A stretch of 64,000 nt of DNA from Sphingobacteriales bacterium (GTDB taxonomy: Bacteria; Bacteroidota; Bacteroidia; Chitinophagales; Chitinophagaceae), in NCBI GenBank assembly GCA_016192105.1, contig JACPUV010000003.1:62001-126000 (forward strand), in the 5' to 3' direction. The first letter of the stretch is position 1. Each line of letters opens with the position of its first letter. Shown here one piece after another: positions 1 through 8,752 of the stretch. The notes under the pieces were generated by a model that saw nothing but the letters and a program-made list of their open reading frames with translations, did no database searches and had not been told where the DNA came from. The position numbers were made by a program, and so were the translations under genes.

Positions 1-414
1 GTTCAGGAAGGATTTGATCTTTTCCACCTGGGCCGCATCAAATGTGGATTTCATATTGTTGCCGTCTTTCTGGATAATCAGGTAGATCACGGATGCCTCG
101 GATTTCCGGCCCTTGGATTCCACTTTCATAATATAATCCATCGCGTCGGCGCTGATATCCGCAATAAAAGCATTCCTGAAATTGCGGAAGCCCTTATCCT
201 TGTTAAAAAGCCCTTTCTCTTCTTTGGACTTATACCCCAGTTTTCCCATTCTTTTGATGATCGCGTTCTCCACCGCCTCAGGAGGATAGGGATAATCGAT
301 CAGGAAAGCGGGTTGCTTTTTTTTGTCATACTCAGTGGTCCCTTCATAAGCCTGTGCGGAAAGGAGAACCTGGAAACCCAGTAATACAACCAGGGATAAG
401 AATAACTGCTTCAT
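1..414 (-). CDS. Secreted hypothetical protein, C-terminus cut by the window edge
   Basis: A reading frame on the minus strand starts at an ATG at 412-414 and stays open for 138 codons to the left edge, so the C-terminus is missing. It begins with a clear Sec signal peptide (MKQLFLSLVVLLGFQVLLSA), followed by a mature part rich in charged residues and lysine pairs (KKKQ, KSKEEKG). The protein is therefore probably periplasmic or surface-exposed. I do not recognise the family. It is divergent from the flippase gene, with 164 bases between the starts. A TATCTTTA box about 18 bases upstream resembles the phylum's -7 element but lacks its final G. Signal peptide and open frame are seen; the location is inferred. 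Confidence 0.7.
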   Translation of the reverse strand, partial: MKQLFLSLVVLLGFQVLLSAQAYEGTTEYDKKKQPAFLIDYPYPPEAVENAIIKRMGKLGYKSKEEKGLFNKDKGFRNFRNAFIADISADAMDYIMKVESKGRKSEASVIYLIIQKDGNNMKSTFDAAQVEKIKSFLN

Positions 415-522
415 AACCGTTAATTTTTATGGATAAAGATACGGCAGGGCGGCAAAGCGTTGCAGCCGTGCTAAATAAAAAATCCGGACGCCCCGGAATT
501 CGTTTTTTGCCGGGCTAACAAT

Positions 523-530
523 TACTTTTG
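523..530 (+). promoter_or_regulatory. Candidate -7 promoter box for the flippase gene
   Basis: TACTTTTG matches the Bacteroidota -7 consensus TAnnTTTG exactly and lies 48 bases before the TTG start at 579. No TTG sits at the usual -33 spacing, so this rests on the -7 match alone. Confidence 0.4.
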
Positions 531-578
531 TCCGGATAACCCCGGCGGGGGACTTCTACTTATAAAATCTTCCATTCG

Positions 579-2090
579 TTGAGTGGTATAAAAAAACTAG
601 CCGGTCAGACCCTATGGTATGGTGTACCCACCATTGCCAGCCGCTTTCTTGGCTACCTGATGAACCTGACCCTGCCGCTGATTTTTGCCCAGCCTTCCAA
701 AACGGCCGACCTGACCCAGGTCTATGCCATCATTCCCTTCCTGAATGTGCTGTTTACTTACGGACTGGAGACTGCCTATTTCCGGTTTTCGCAGGACCAG
801 GACCGCCAGAAACTATACAACACCCTATCCGTTTCGCTGATCGGGTCCACCGTCTTTTTTACCGTTCTCCTTTTGCTGAGCCGCGGAACCATTGCCCGCT
901 GGGCCAACCTGGAACAGCATCCTGAGTATATTACCTGGATGGCTGTTATTATTTTCTTCGATGCCATCAGCACCCTGGCCTTTGCCCGGCTGCGCCAGGA
1001 AAACAGGCCGAAACGGTATGCATTCGCCCGCATGGCAGGGGTAGTTATGAATGTACTGGTGGTGCTGTTGTTCCTGGCTGTTATTCCCCGTTATGTAAAG
1101 AACCACGCGGACAGTTTCCTGGGCACTTTTTATAATAAAGAAACCGGTATTGGTTATTACCTGATCGGGAATATCTGCGGTTCTGTGTTTACCTTTCTCC
1201 TGCTCCGGAAAGAATTCACCCGGATCCGGTTTCAGTTTGATGCGGCGCTCTGGAAAAAGATCATGCACTATTCCTACCCCCTCGTAATCGTGGGTATGGG
1301 TGGTATGGTGAACGATATGCTGAGCCGGCTGATCTACCAGCACGTGGTGGACCTGCCCGTGGAAGCAGCCAAACACGAACTGGGGATCTTCGGCAATATT
1401 TTCCGGCTGGCGGTGCTGATCACCATCATGATCCAGGCCTTCCGCATGGCGGCTGAGCCCTTTTTTTTTAACCGCAGCAAAGAAGAGGACGCACCCAGGA
1501 CCTATGCCAGGATCATGAAGTTCTTTGTAATCGCCACCTGCTTCATGTTCCTTTTTATCAGCCTGTATATTGATGTGTTCCGCTGGTTCTTTATTGCAAT
1601 ACGCAAACCGGCCTGGGTGGAGGGCCTTTACGTGGTACCCCTGCTGGCATTGGGAAATATTTTCCTCGGCATCTATTATAACCTCAGTATCTGGTATAAA
1701 CTCACCAGCCAGAACATGCTGGGAGCCGGTATCACCATTGCCGGCGCGGTAATAACCATTGTGCTGAATATCCTGCTGATCCCGAAGCTTCATTACCTGG
1801 GCGCTGCCATTGCCACTTTCTGCTGCTACCTGTTTATGATGATCACCAGTTATCTGCTCGGGCAAAAATATTACCCCGTGCCCTATGCGCGAAAAAAGCT
1901 GATCGCCTACCTGGTACTGGTGGTGCTGATCTTCCTGGCACACCGGGGTTTTGTTTACTTCGTGGAAAATCACTGGGCCAGCCTCGCCGCAGCTACGGCC
2001 CTGCTCGGTTTCTTTACCTGGTTTGTGGGGAAGATTGAGCGGAAGGAACTGGAAAAACTCCCAATCGTTGGAAAAATGTACAGAAGGTAA
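579..2090 (+). CDS. Polysaccharide/lipid-linked oligosaccharide flippase (MATE/Wzx-like)
   Basis: A 503-residue integral membrane protein with about 12-14 hydrophobic segments along its whole length, as expected for the polysaccharide export branch of the MOP/MATE superfamily. Such proteins move lipid-linked sugar units across the inner membrane for surface polysaccharide assembly. The N-terminus, MSGIKKLAGQTLWYG, is typical of this branch in Bacteroidota. The start is a TTG; no ATG gives the conserved N-terminal segment, so I accept the TTG. It stands alone: the upstream gene is divergent and the downstream MBL gene is convergent, so the sugar it carries cannot be told from context. Family assignment is firm, substrate is unknown. 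Confidence 0.85.
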   Translation: MSGIKKLAGQTLWYGVPTIASRFLGYLMNLTLPLIFAQPSKTADLTQVYAIIPFLNVLFTYGLETAYFRFSQDQDRQKLYNTLSVSLIGSTVFFTVLLLLSRGTIARWANLEQHPEYITWMAVIIFFDAISTLAFARLRQENRPKRYAFARMAGVVMNVLVVLLFLAVIPRYVKNHADSFLGTFYNKETGIGYYLIGNICGSVFTFLLLRKEFTRIRFQFDAALWKKIMHYSYPLVIVGMGGMVNDMLSRLIYQHVVDLPVEAAKHELGIFGNIFRLAVLITIMIQAFRMAAEPFFFNRSKEEDAPRTYARIMKFFVIATCFMFLFISLYIDVFRWFFIAIRKPAWVEGLYVVPLLALGNIFLGIYYNLSIWYKLTSQNMLGAGITIAGAVITIVLNILLIPKLHYLGAAIATFCCYLFMMITSYLLGQKYYPVPYARKKLIAYLVLVVLIFLAHRGFVYFVENHWASLAAATALLGFFTWFVGKIERKELEKLPIVGKMYRR

Positions 2091-2164
2091 TTAGCCAATC
2101 TGCCAACTAACCTTTTTGCTGAACAGTCTTTACTTTATTTAAAATACTTTTCTTCCGGAGATCC

Positions 2165-2219
2165 TGACAACCGACAACTGACAACCGACAACTAACAACC
2201 GACAACTAACAACTAACTA
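2165..2219 (+). repeat. Degenerate heptamer array (YGACAAC/TAACAAC units)
   Basis: About eight consecutive seven-base units, alternating TGACAAC, CGACAAC and TAACAAC, fill the gap between the converging flippase and MBL genes and run over the MBL stop codon. It is one of about eight heptamer islands in the window. Confidence 0.8.
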
Positions 2220-2857
2220 CCTCCTACAAACGGATTATTCATCTTTTCGAAGCCCACTGTTGTTACCGGGCCGTGCCCGGAATAGACTTTGGTTTCCTCC
2301 GGCAGGGTAAAGAATTGGGTCTGGATACTGTTCACCAGGGTTTCCATACTGCCACCGGGAAGATCGGTCCGGCCAATGCTGCGGTTAAAGAGCACGTCCC
2401 CGCCGATAATAAAACCACCCGCCGCATGGTAAAAGGATATACTGCCCGGTGAATGCCCCGGAGTAAACCGGATCTCCAATTCCTCCTCCCCGATTTTAAC
2501 AATATTTCCTTGCTCCAGGTAAACCAATGGCCCGTTATAATTGTCAAAGGGCAGTTGCCACATTTGCCCCGATTGTGGTGCAAAATCCAGGACCGGTTTT
2601 TCCTTTTCGTGGATATGCAGCGCAAGACCCCAGGTATCATGCACGAATTGATTCCCGAACACATGGTCCAGGTGACAGTGGGTATTAAGCAGCAATACCG
2701 GGGTTAGCCCGGTCCTTTCAATGCCCGTTTTTAATTCGTCCCTTTCCGCCGGAAAATAACAGCCCGGGTCTATAATGCAGCACTGTTTTTGTTCGTTATA
2801 CAAAACATAGGTATTCTCCCGGACAGGACTAAAAGTGAAGGACTTAACAACTAACAT
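2213..2857 (-). CDS. MBL-fold metallo-hydrolase (glyoxalase II-like)
   Basis: A 214-residue metallo-beta-lactamase-fold hydrolase. The metal-binding signature THCHLDH is at residues 59-65, followed by FTPGHSPGS and GGDVLFNRSIGRTD, which supply the third His and the bridging Asp, and SGHGPVTTV near the C-terminus. This is the pattern of the small glyoxalase II-like hydrolases (YcbL type), which hydrolyse thioesters or related small molecules; the true substrate is not known. I start at the internal ATG (MLVVKSFTFSPV) because the family begins with this strand, and the 22 residues upstream in the open frame show no conservation-like features. The last codons lie inside a heptamer repeat array. 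Confidence 0.85.
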   Translation of the reverse strand: MLVVKSFTFSPVRENTYVLYNEQKQCCIIDPGCYFPAERDELKTGIERTGLTPVLLLNTHCHLDHVFGNQFVHDTWGLALHIHEKEKPVLDFAPQSGQMWQLPFDNYNGPLVYLEQGNIVKIGEEELEIRFTPGHSPGSISFYHAAGGFIIGGDVLFNRSIGRTDLPGGSMETLVNSIQTQFFTLPEETKVYSGHGPVTTVGFEKMNNPFVGGS

Positions 2858-2928
2858 GGATGGTTTTTTCGTACTTTTAAAGGCCTCCCTGAATCCCCCG
2901 AAAACCGGGGCTTCGTGGTGCATCCGTT

Positions 2929-2953
2929 CAAAAGTACAAAATAGCTACTTTTG
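2929..2953. promoter_or_regulatory. Inverted repeat made of two divergent -7-like boxes
   Basis: CAAAAGTA at 2929-2936 and TACTTTTG at 2946-2953 form perfect 8-base arms with a 9-base spacer. Read outward, each arm is a TAnnTTTG -7 box, leftward for the MBL gene and rightward for the TolB-like gene. It may be a paired promoter, an operator, or both. Confidence 0.45.
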
Positions 2954-3098
2954 ATCAGGGGCAAACGACTGTACAGGAATTCCATTAATCGCTGTACCGG
3001 GGCCGTTGGGAAATGGGTGATGCTGTAAAATACGGAAGCCTGGCCGCCCAAAAAAGAAAACAAACGATTCATTAGATCGAAACAGTAAGTATCAGACT

Positions 3099-6000
3099 AT
3101 GAAAAGAACAGTAAGCCTTATTACCTGCCTTTCCTTATTCTTTGCCCTGCAAACCGCGGCCCAGGTGAATACTGTGGAATTCGGTAAGAACAGGGTCCAG
3201 TACCAGAAATTCAGCTGGAAATATTACCAGACCGAGAACTTCAACAGCTATTTCAGCCAGGACGGATTGGGGCTGGGCAAGTATGTGGCCCAGATCGCCG
3301 AAGCCGAACTGCCTTCCATTGAAGAATATGTGGAGTATGGTTTGCAGCGCCGGATCAATATTGTGATCTATAACAATTTCGATGAAATGCAGCAATCGAA
3401 TATCGGGATCGGGATCGATTGGCAGAATACCGGCGGGGTGACCAAACTGGTGAACAATAAAATGATCGTGTACTATGACGGCAACCACGATAACCTGCGC
3501 CGCCAGATCCGCCAGGGTATTGCCCGCAACCTGGTGGAAAACCTGCTCTTCGGGGATGACCTTGGTGAATTTGCCGCCAACCAGGCTTTGCTGGATCTGC
3601 CCAAATGGCTCACCGATGGCTATATTGCCTATGCGGCTGAAAACTGGAATACCTCCCTCGACGATGACCTGCGGGGCGTGATGCTGGCCGGAAGTTACCG
3701 CAACTTTTACCAGTTTGCCTTTGACAAACCCCTGCTGGCCGGGCATGCTTTCTGGAAATATATTGCCGATAAATATGGCAAAAACAAAACTACCTATTTC
3801 CTTTACCTGGCCCGTATCTACCGCAACCTCAACAATGCCTCGTATAAGATTGCCAAAAAGAAATTCAAAATCATCCTCCGGGAATTTATGACGGATGTGC
3901 AGGCCCAGTACTTCAAGGATATCAGCGGCCGCCGCAACACGCCCAAGGGACAGCTGTCCGTAAGTGAATACATCGGTAAAAAAGATTTTATCCATTTCAA
4001 TGCCAACCCGGTTCCCCGGAGTTTTTCCTATGCCGTGGTTGAATTTAACCAGGGCCGTTACCAGGTGGTGCTGATGGAGAATTTCGTCAATAAAAAGATC
4101 CTGCTGAAACAGGGTGTCCGTTCCAGGGAAGAAGAAAAACATCCCAATTATCCCCTGCTGGCCTGGGATGGTAAAGGCACCCGCCTCGCCGTATTGTACC
4201 ACGAGGAAGGGAAAACCAAATTCTTTGTTTATGACCTGGTAAACCGGGTTAAACTCTGGAAACAGGAGATCCCGAAATTTGACCAGGTACAGGACATGAA
4301 ATACATGCTGGACAACAATACCCTCGTGCTGAGCGCAGTGAGAAGCGGCCAGTCGGATATTTATGTATATAAGATCGACAAGCAGAGCATAGATCAGATC
4401 ACCAATGATGTGTATGATGACCTGGATCCTTCCTTTGTGGCGTTCCCGAATAAAACCGGTATTCTCTATTCCAGCAACCGTCCTTCTGCACAGGCTGCCA
4501 GCGGGGATGACTCCTTACCCGGACGGCATTTCAATATCTACCTCGTGGACAACTGGAATAAATCAGATGTAAAACAAATCTCCAAACTGACAGACCTGCG
4601 GCTGGGGAATGCGCGTTTTCCTTCACAGTATAATACCTCGCATTTCACCTTTGTGAGTGATGAGAACGGGATCAATAACCGCTATGCCGGCTTCTTTACT
4701 ACCGAGCGGGCCGGACTCGACACACTCGTCTTCATCGGCGATGAGATGCTGCGGAACCCGCCGCAAAAAGAAGTGGACAGCCTGCTGAAAGAATGGGGCA
4801 AAACCGATATTGACTCCGTAGGCTTTGTTTCTATTACCAATGATTCCTCCTATGTTTTCCCGCTGACCAATTACCAAAGCAGCATGCTGGAAACCCGCAC
4901 AGCCGGAGATAACCAGCAGGTTTCGGAAGTGGTAAAACTGGGAGATGTGAAATTACTCTACCGCCTGAAAGTGGATGAAAACACCCTGCGCCGCCGGAAT
5001 ATCAGTGCCCGGCCTACCGAATACATGCGCAAAGTGATCGAGGAGGAAAAGAAAGCGGCCCGGAAAGAAGCGGCCGTAACGGCCAAGACGGATACCCTGT
5101 CCAAAAAACAGCAGGACTTTTTTAATACCGGTTTCGAGGAAGACAAGGCCGATAGCAGCAAAAAAGTGGGTGACCTGGTAAAAGCCGATGAGATCGTCAA
5201 AGAATCTGTATTGAAAAAAGCGAAAGTGTTTGAATACCGCCCACCCAAATTCTTTAACGATTACCTGGTGAGTGGCTTTAACAATAACGTGCTGGTAACC
5301 CGCTTCCAGCCCTACCAGGGAGGCAGCGGCCCCATCCAGCTCAGCAACAATGACCCGCTGAACGGGATCATCCGGCTGGGAACATCCGATTTATTCGAGG
5401 ACTGGAAAATAGCCGGCGGGTTCCGGGTTAGTACCGACCTGAACAATAACGAATATATCTTCACCTCGCAGTACCTGAAGAAGCGGCTCGATTACGGCAT
5501 TACCTATTACCGGAATACCGCCCTGTATAACAGCAACGTGGGGGAAGTAAAACTCTTTTCCAACCTCTACCAGGGAACCATTTCCTATCCGTTTAACAAA
5601 GTAAGAAGCCTCCGCTTCAACCTGGGTTACCGGAGCGATAAATATGTGTTCAAAGGGAACAAAGACATCCCGGTTAGCCTGGATATTCCCGATGAAAAAA
5701 ATACGTATGCACTGGCCCATATCGAATTTATTCACGACGATGCCATCAGCCCGGTGCTGAATATCTGGAACGGTCTCCGCTGGAAAATATATTTTGATTA
5801 CAATGCCCAGATCGGCAAGAAGAACCAGGCCGGCTCCGGCGATTTTCCCTATATCATGAATTTCGGATTTGATGCCCGTCATTACCTTCCCATTTACCGG
5901 AACGTAACCTGGGCGGTCAGGGCCGCAGCCGATTTCTCCTGGGGCACTCAAAAAATTATTTATTACCTGGGCGGGGTGGACAACTGGCTGATGTTTGGGA

Positions 6001-6482
6001 AAAACCAGCGAAAGGATGGCTCCTATAAATATTTTGATCCGACCAATGCGCCCGACCCGGATGCCGAATACGCTTACCAGGCGCTGGCCGTAAACCTGCG
6101 CGGGTTTACCCAGAATGTGGCCAATGGCAACAATGCCTTCGTGATCAACAGTGAGATCCGTGTACCGGTTTTCACCACCATCTTTAATAAGCCCATCAAC
6201 AATGCCTTTCTCCGGAATTTCCAGGTCGTGCAGTTTGCCGATCTCGGTACCGCCTGGAACGGCGCCTATGATAAATGGGTTCGTCCCTCGGTTACCTATA
6301 CCTCCGTACCACTCACGGTCAAAGTAAAAGCCGGGGGTATTGGTCCTTTTGCCGGCGGTTATGGCTTTGGCGCCCGCAGTACCCTGCTGGGTTATTTCCT
6401 GCGCTTTGACGCTGCCTGGGAAATGAAGGGCCTTTTCAGGGGCAAGCCAAAATATTATTTTGCGATGGGGTTAGATTTCTAA
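3099..6482 (+). CDS. TolB-like propeller protein fused to an outer-membrane beta-barrel
   Basis: An 1127-residue exported protein. Residues 1-21 are a signal peptide. Residues about 25-280 resemble the peptidase-MA-like domain found at the front of such proteins, but the place of a metal-binding helix reads QGIARNLVENLL, without an HExxH. Residues about 330-530 hold TolB/PD40-type beta-propeller repeats (for example GILYSSNRPS and SHFTFVSDENG). A charged linker (about 640-720) precedes a C-terminal part rich in alternating aromatic strands and ending in YYFAMGLDF, as in outer-membrane barrels of the surface-antigen/BamA kind. The fusion suggests a surface or translocation role at the outer membrane; no function is established. 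Transcribed alone, with a hairpin terminator downstream. Confidence 0.8.
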   Translation: MKRTVSLITCLSLFFALQTAAQVNTVEFGKNRVQYQKFSWKYYQTENFNSYFSQDGLGLGKYVAQIAEAELPSIEEYVEYGLQRRINIVIYNNFDEMQQSNIGIGIDWQNTGGVTKLVNNKMIVYYDGNHDNLRRQIRQGIARNLVENLLFGDDLGEFAANQALLDLPKWLTDGYIAYAAENWNTSLDDDLRGVMLAGSYRNFYQFAFDKPLLAGHAFWKYIADKYGKNKTTYFLYLARIYRNLNNASYKIAKKKFKIILREFMTDVQAQYFKDISGRRNTPKGQLSVSEYIGKKDFIHFNANPVPRSFSYAVVEFNQGRYQVVLMENFVNKKILLKQGVRSREEEKHPNYPLLAWDGKGTRLAVLYHEEGKTKFFVYDLVNRVKLWKQEIPKFDQVQDMKYMLDNNTLVLSAVRSGQSDIYVYKIDKQSIDQITNDVYDDLDPSFVAFPNKTGILYSSNRPSAQAASGDDSLPGRHFNIYLVDNWNKSDVKQISKLTDLRLGNARFPSQYNTSHFTFVSDENGINNRYAGFFTTERAGLDTLVFIGDEMLRNPPQKEVDSLLKEWGKTDIDSVGFVSITNDSSYVFPLTNYQSSMLETRTAGDNQQVSEVVKLGDVKLLYRLKVDENTLRRRNISARPTEYMRKVIEEEKKAARKEAAVTAKTDTLSKKQQDFFNTGFEEDKADSSKKVGDLVKADEIVKESVLKKAKVFEYRPPKFFNDYLVSGFNNNVLVTRFQPYQGGSGPIQLSNNDPLNGIIRLGTSDLFEDWKIAGGFRVSTDLNNNEYIFTSQYLKKRLDYGITYYRNTALYNSNVGEVKLFSNLYQGTISYPFNKVRSLRFNLGYRSDKYVFKGNKDIPVSLDIPDEKNTYALAHIEFIHDDAISPVLNIWNGLRWKIYFDYNAQIGKKNQAGSGDFPYIMNFGFDARHYLPIYRNVTWAVRAAADFSWGTQKIIYYLGGVDNWLMFGKNQRKDGSYKYFDPTNAPDPDAEYAYQALAVNLRGFTQNVANGNNAFVINSEIRVPVFTTIFNKPINNAFLRNFQVVQFADLGTAWNGAYDKWVRPSVTYTSVPLTVKVKAGGIGPFAGGYGFGARSTLLGYFLRFDAAWEMKGLFRGKPKYYFAMGLDF

Positions 6483-6603
6483 AGAAAATAAAGTCTTTGC
6501 AGACGTTGTGATATGTAACGAAAAAGGGTTTCTTCAAAAGTAACATAAAGGCGTAGAGGATCGTATAAACTACTATTTGCTCTACCTCGCTCCTGATAAA
6601 GAG

Positions 6604-6633
6604 GAGGGTGTATCAAAAGTCCGATACACCCTC
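6604..6633 (+). terminator. Rho-independent terminator after the TolB-like gene
   Basis: GAGGGTGTATC and GATACACCCTC form a perfect 11-bp stem with an 8-base loop, followed by TTGTTAT. It lies about 120 bases after the stop of the preceding gene and before the promoter of the next. Confidence 0.7.
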
Positions 6634-6694
6634 TTGTTATTCGGGTACCCGATGGCGACATTTTTTGCTTACGAGATTCTCAGGTCGATCCTAA

Positions 6695-6702
6695 TACTTT
6701 TG
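6695..6702 (+). promoter_or_regulatory. Candidate -7 promoter box for the lipoprotein gene
   Basis: TACTTTTG matches TAnnTTTG exactly and lies 19 bases before the ATG at 6722, just downstream of the terminator hairpin. No -33 TTG is at standard spacing. Confidence 0.5.
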
Positions 6703-6721
6703 ATACAACCTCATTTAAAAT

Positions 6722-7411
6722 ATGCAAATGACCAGATTATTCGTTTTATTAATCTTATTTGTTACATCCTGCAATACCATTGCAAGAATAGGCTATGGCG
6801 CTAAAAAGCAAAAGACAGAATCCCCCGAAACCATAAAAGCCTGGTTAGCGAAACAGGGACTTCATTCAGACCAGTTATTTTCAATAGCCCCGGAAAATTA
6901 CCTGGAATATACTATTGGTACGCAGAGTAGTCCCTTGTTGTTTGATCTGAAATCCGGTAATTTCCTCGCCCTTGGTTATACCAACGGGAAATATTGTCCC
7001 AAAGACATTGATAAATCATACGCGAATGTTTTACCTTACCCATTACTTAAAGTGAAACCCGACAGCTTCCTTGTGAGCGAATCACTTGAAACTCCGGCCG
7101 GGTACACGGGGAAAGACAAGCTCAGGCATCATACTGATACGACCGTATTCACCCTTGAAAAAATACGCGGTTTGATCAGGACATTAAACGGGGAACCGGT
7201 AACGAAGATGGCCGGCGGAGAAGCAGATTATATCCTGATACTTCCCTTCGCAATCTACCTGGGTAACAGGATCCAGGCAAAGGACCTGAAAAAATACTAC
7301 TATTCGGCGCTCAGCAACCGGTTTTCCAAAATCCTTGTTGCTTTTCTAAATGTTGACAAGCAACAATGGTGGGGGGATCAATGGAACCGTACAAATACAA
7401 TAAACTACTAA
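6722..7411 (+). CDS. Hypothetical lipoprotein
   Basis: A 229-residue protein with a lipoprotein signal: hydrophobic stretch LFVLLILFVTS followed directly by Cys17, which would be lipidated after signal peptidase II cleavage. The mature part has no motif that I recognise; it is mixed polar with several aromatic-rich stretches (KKYYYSALSNRF, QQWWGDQW). The start could be the first ATG or the third codon, also ATG, without affecting the signal. The gene is more AT-rich than its neighbours. It has its own promoter box and a terminator upstream, so it is a single-gene unit, and it converges closely on the DUF1361 gene. Function unknown; membrane anchoring is inferred from the lipobox. Confidence 0.75.
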   Translation: MQMTRLFVLLILFVTSCNTIARIGYGAKKQKTESPETIKAWLAKQGLHSDQLFSIAPENYLEYTIGTQSSPLLFDLKSGNFLALGYTNGKYCPKDIDKSYANVLPYPLLKVKPDSFLVSESLETPAGYTGKDKLRHHTDTTVFTLEKIRGLIRTLNGEPVTKMAGGEADYILILPFAIYLGNRIQAKDLKKYYYSALSNRFSKILVAFLNVDKQQWWGDQWNRTNTINY

Positions 7412-7421
7412 GACGGGAATA

Positions 7422-8075
7422 TCAGTTTATCTCACGGGTCATTTTTACCATCTGATAGAGCAAGGTTAAAAAAACGGCATAGGTAACCGTCATCCCCCAG
7501 GCATACCCGTTATCCAGGGGGTTCAGGACCAGGCCGGCAATTTCCGTAAACAGGTTAACGGGATCCGTCAGCACATCCCAGCTGTTAAACCGGAGAAAAC
7601 GGCCGATATAAATACCCAGGGCGTTCAGCCACATCACGAAAAAGACCAGGAGGATGCTGAGCAGCGGTCCCCGGTCTCCCCCGGTAATCCCTTCCACCCG
7701 GCGCAGGGAAATGAAGCCGGATAAAATCCCATTCCAGGCAAAGGAGAAGATCAGCAGCAGGTCAAACCATTTGGGGGCCGACCGGACATGGATCAAATGA
7801 AAAAGATCCGTGATGATATAAAAGGAATTGGGGATAAACAGGAGCCATACAGCAAGCAGGACAACCCGCCTGGTTTTGTTTTCAACTACTTCCGCGTGGG
7901 CCGACATCCAACGGGTAATCCCATATGGCACAAAGGCCAGGAACAGGTTCCAGGGAAGAAAAATATATTCGATCGTTTGGGTAACAATCATCCGGGCCGC
8001 CAGCAATCCGCAACTAAAGAGCGCGGATGCCAGCAACCACTGGTGAAGGGTCAAGGGGGCTTTTAGTTTTTTCAT
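7422..8075 (-). CDS. DUF1361-family membrane protein
   Basis: A 217-residue integral membrane protein with about six hydrophobic segments. The stretches WNLFLAFVPYGITRW and WLLFIPNSFYIITDLFHL match the signature of the DUF1361 family, in which an N-P dipeptide and a D-x-x-H/Q pair follow a hydrophobic segment. The family has no established function. It lies 21 bases downstream of the diacylglycerol-kinase-family gene on the same strand, so the two are probably cotranscribed, which hints at an envelope role, but this is inference from position only. Confidence 0.8.
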   Translation of the reverse strand: MKKLKAPLTLHQWLLASALFSCGLLAARMIVTQTIEYIFLPWNLFLAFVPYGITRWMSAHAEVVENKTRRVVLLAVWLLFIPNSFYIITDLFHLIHVRSAPKWFDLLLIFSFAWNGILSGFISLRRVEGITGGDRGPLLSILLVFFVMWLNALGIYIGRFLRFNSWDVLTDPVNLFTEIAGLVLNPLDNGYAWGMTVTYAVFLTLLYQMVKMTREIN

Positions 8076-8096
8076 AAAAAAAGGCAGTACGATTAT

Positions 8097-8465
8097 TTAA
8101 AGTTTAGGGATAAAGACAAGGCAGCCCGTGAGCAGCGCGGTTCCGGCAGCCACTAACACCGCTGCCGCCGCCACATCCTTGATGTATTTTACTTTCGGAT
8201 GCCATTCGGGTGAAACCAGGTCCATCATTTTTTCAACTGCCGAATTCAGCAACTCTGTGATCCAGACCAACCCGGTCACCGCTACCAGGGCGAGTAATTC
8301 ACCCCCCGAAATACGAAAGAAAAGAATCAGTACGGTTACGGCAACGGTAGTGAGCGCATGCAGCAGGGCATTGGGCTCCGCCAGGAAGAAATCCAGTAAC
8401 CCCTGCCAGGCATAGCCGAAACTCCGGCCCCTCGCTTTCCAGGAAAATGGTTGTTTTTTTTTCAT
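8097..8465 (-). CDS. dgkA: Diacylglycerol kinase family protein (DgkA/undecaprenol kinase type)
   Basis: A 122-residue small membrane kinase with three predicted transmembrane helices. The family motif is complete: ELLNSAVEKMMDLVSPEWHP followed by KYIKDVAAAAVL, with the catalytic Glu and the nucleotide-binding Lys-Asp pair. The Gram-negative proteins phosphorylate diacylglycerol and the Gram-positive ones undecaprenol; sequence alone cannot separate them here, so the substrate is left open. The N-terminus WKARGRSFGYAWQGL also fits the family. It is followed by the DUF1361 gene in a likely two-gene unit. Between it and the upstream creD gene is a heptamer repeat array. Confidence 0.88.
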   Translation of the reverse strand: MKKKQPFSWKARGRSFGYAWQGLLDFFLAEPNALLHALTTVAVTVLILFFRISGGELLALVAVTGLVWITELLNSAVEKMMDLVSPEWHPKVKYIKDVAAAAVLVAAGTALLTGCLVFIPKL

Positions 8466-8632
8466 TTAGCTGTTTTTTCCGCCGACCATTTCCACCAGGA
8501 AGCGGTACAGGCGCCGTAAACAAATAATGGGTAAAGTCCGTCACTGACCGTATCTGTATTGCGGAATCTTGCCCTGCATACCGGTATCATAAATAAACCC
8601 GCAACAGGGAAACAAAAACTCCCATTCCCCAC

Positions 8633-8752
8633 TCTCCACTCCCCACTCCCCACTCCCCACTCTCCATTCCCCATTCCTCCATTCTCCATTCCTCCATTCT
8701 CCATTCCTCCATTCTCCATTCCTCCATTCTCTATCCTCCATTCCTCCTTCTC
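8633..8752 (+). repeat. Degenerate heptamer/octamer array (CATTCYC and CACTCYC units)
   Basis: About 17 consecutive 7-8-base units, first CACTCCC/CACTCTC, then alternating CATTCTC and CATTCCTC, so that the second half is a 15-base higher-order repeat. It fills the gap between creD and dgkA and extends into the 3' end of creD, where it encodes the last residues (RRRNGG). Confidence 0.85.

Noticed and set aside
825..1973. Open frame of 382 codons opposite the flippase gene
   Set aside because: It is an antisense shadow. The protein is full of His, Gln and Asp as expected from reading the other strand of a membrane-protein gene, and the flippase frame is clearly the coding one.
2851..3072. 73-codon minus-strand frame upstream of the MBL gene
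   Set aside because: It overlaps the promoter-like inverted repeat and the MBL start and has no recognisable protein character.
3135..4202. Open frame of 355 codons opposite the TolB-like gene
   Set aside because: Antisense shadow of a gene with a signal peptide and recognisable domains; no independent start region or promoter.
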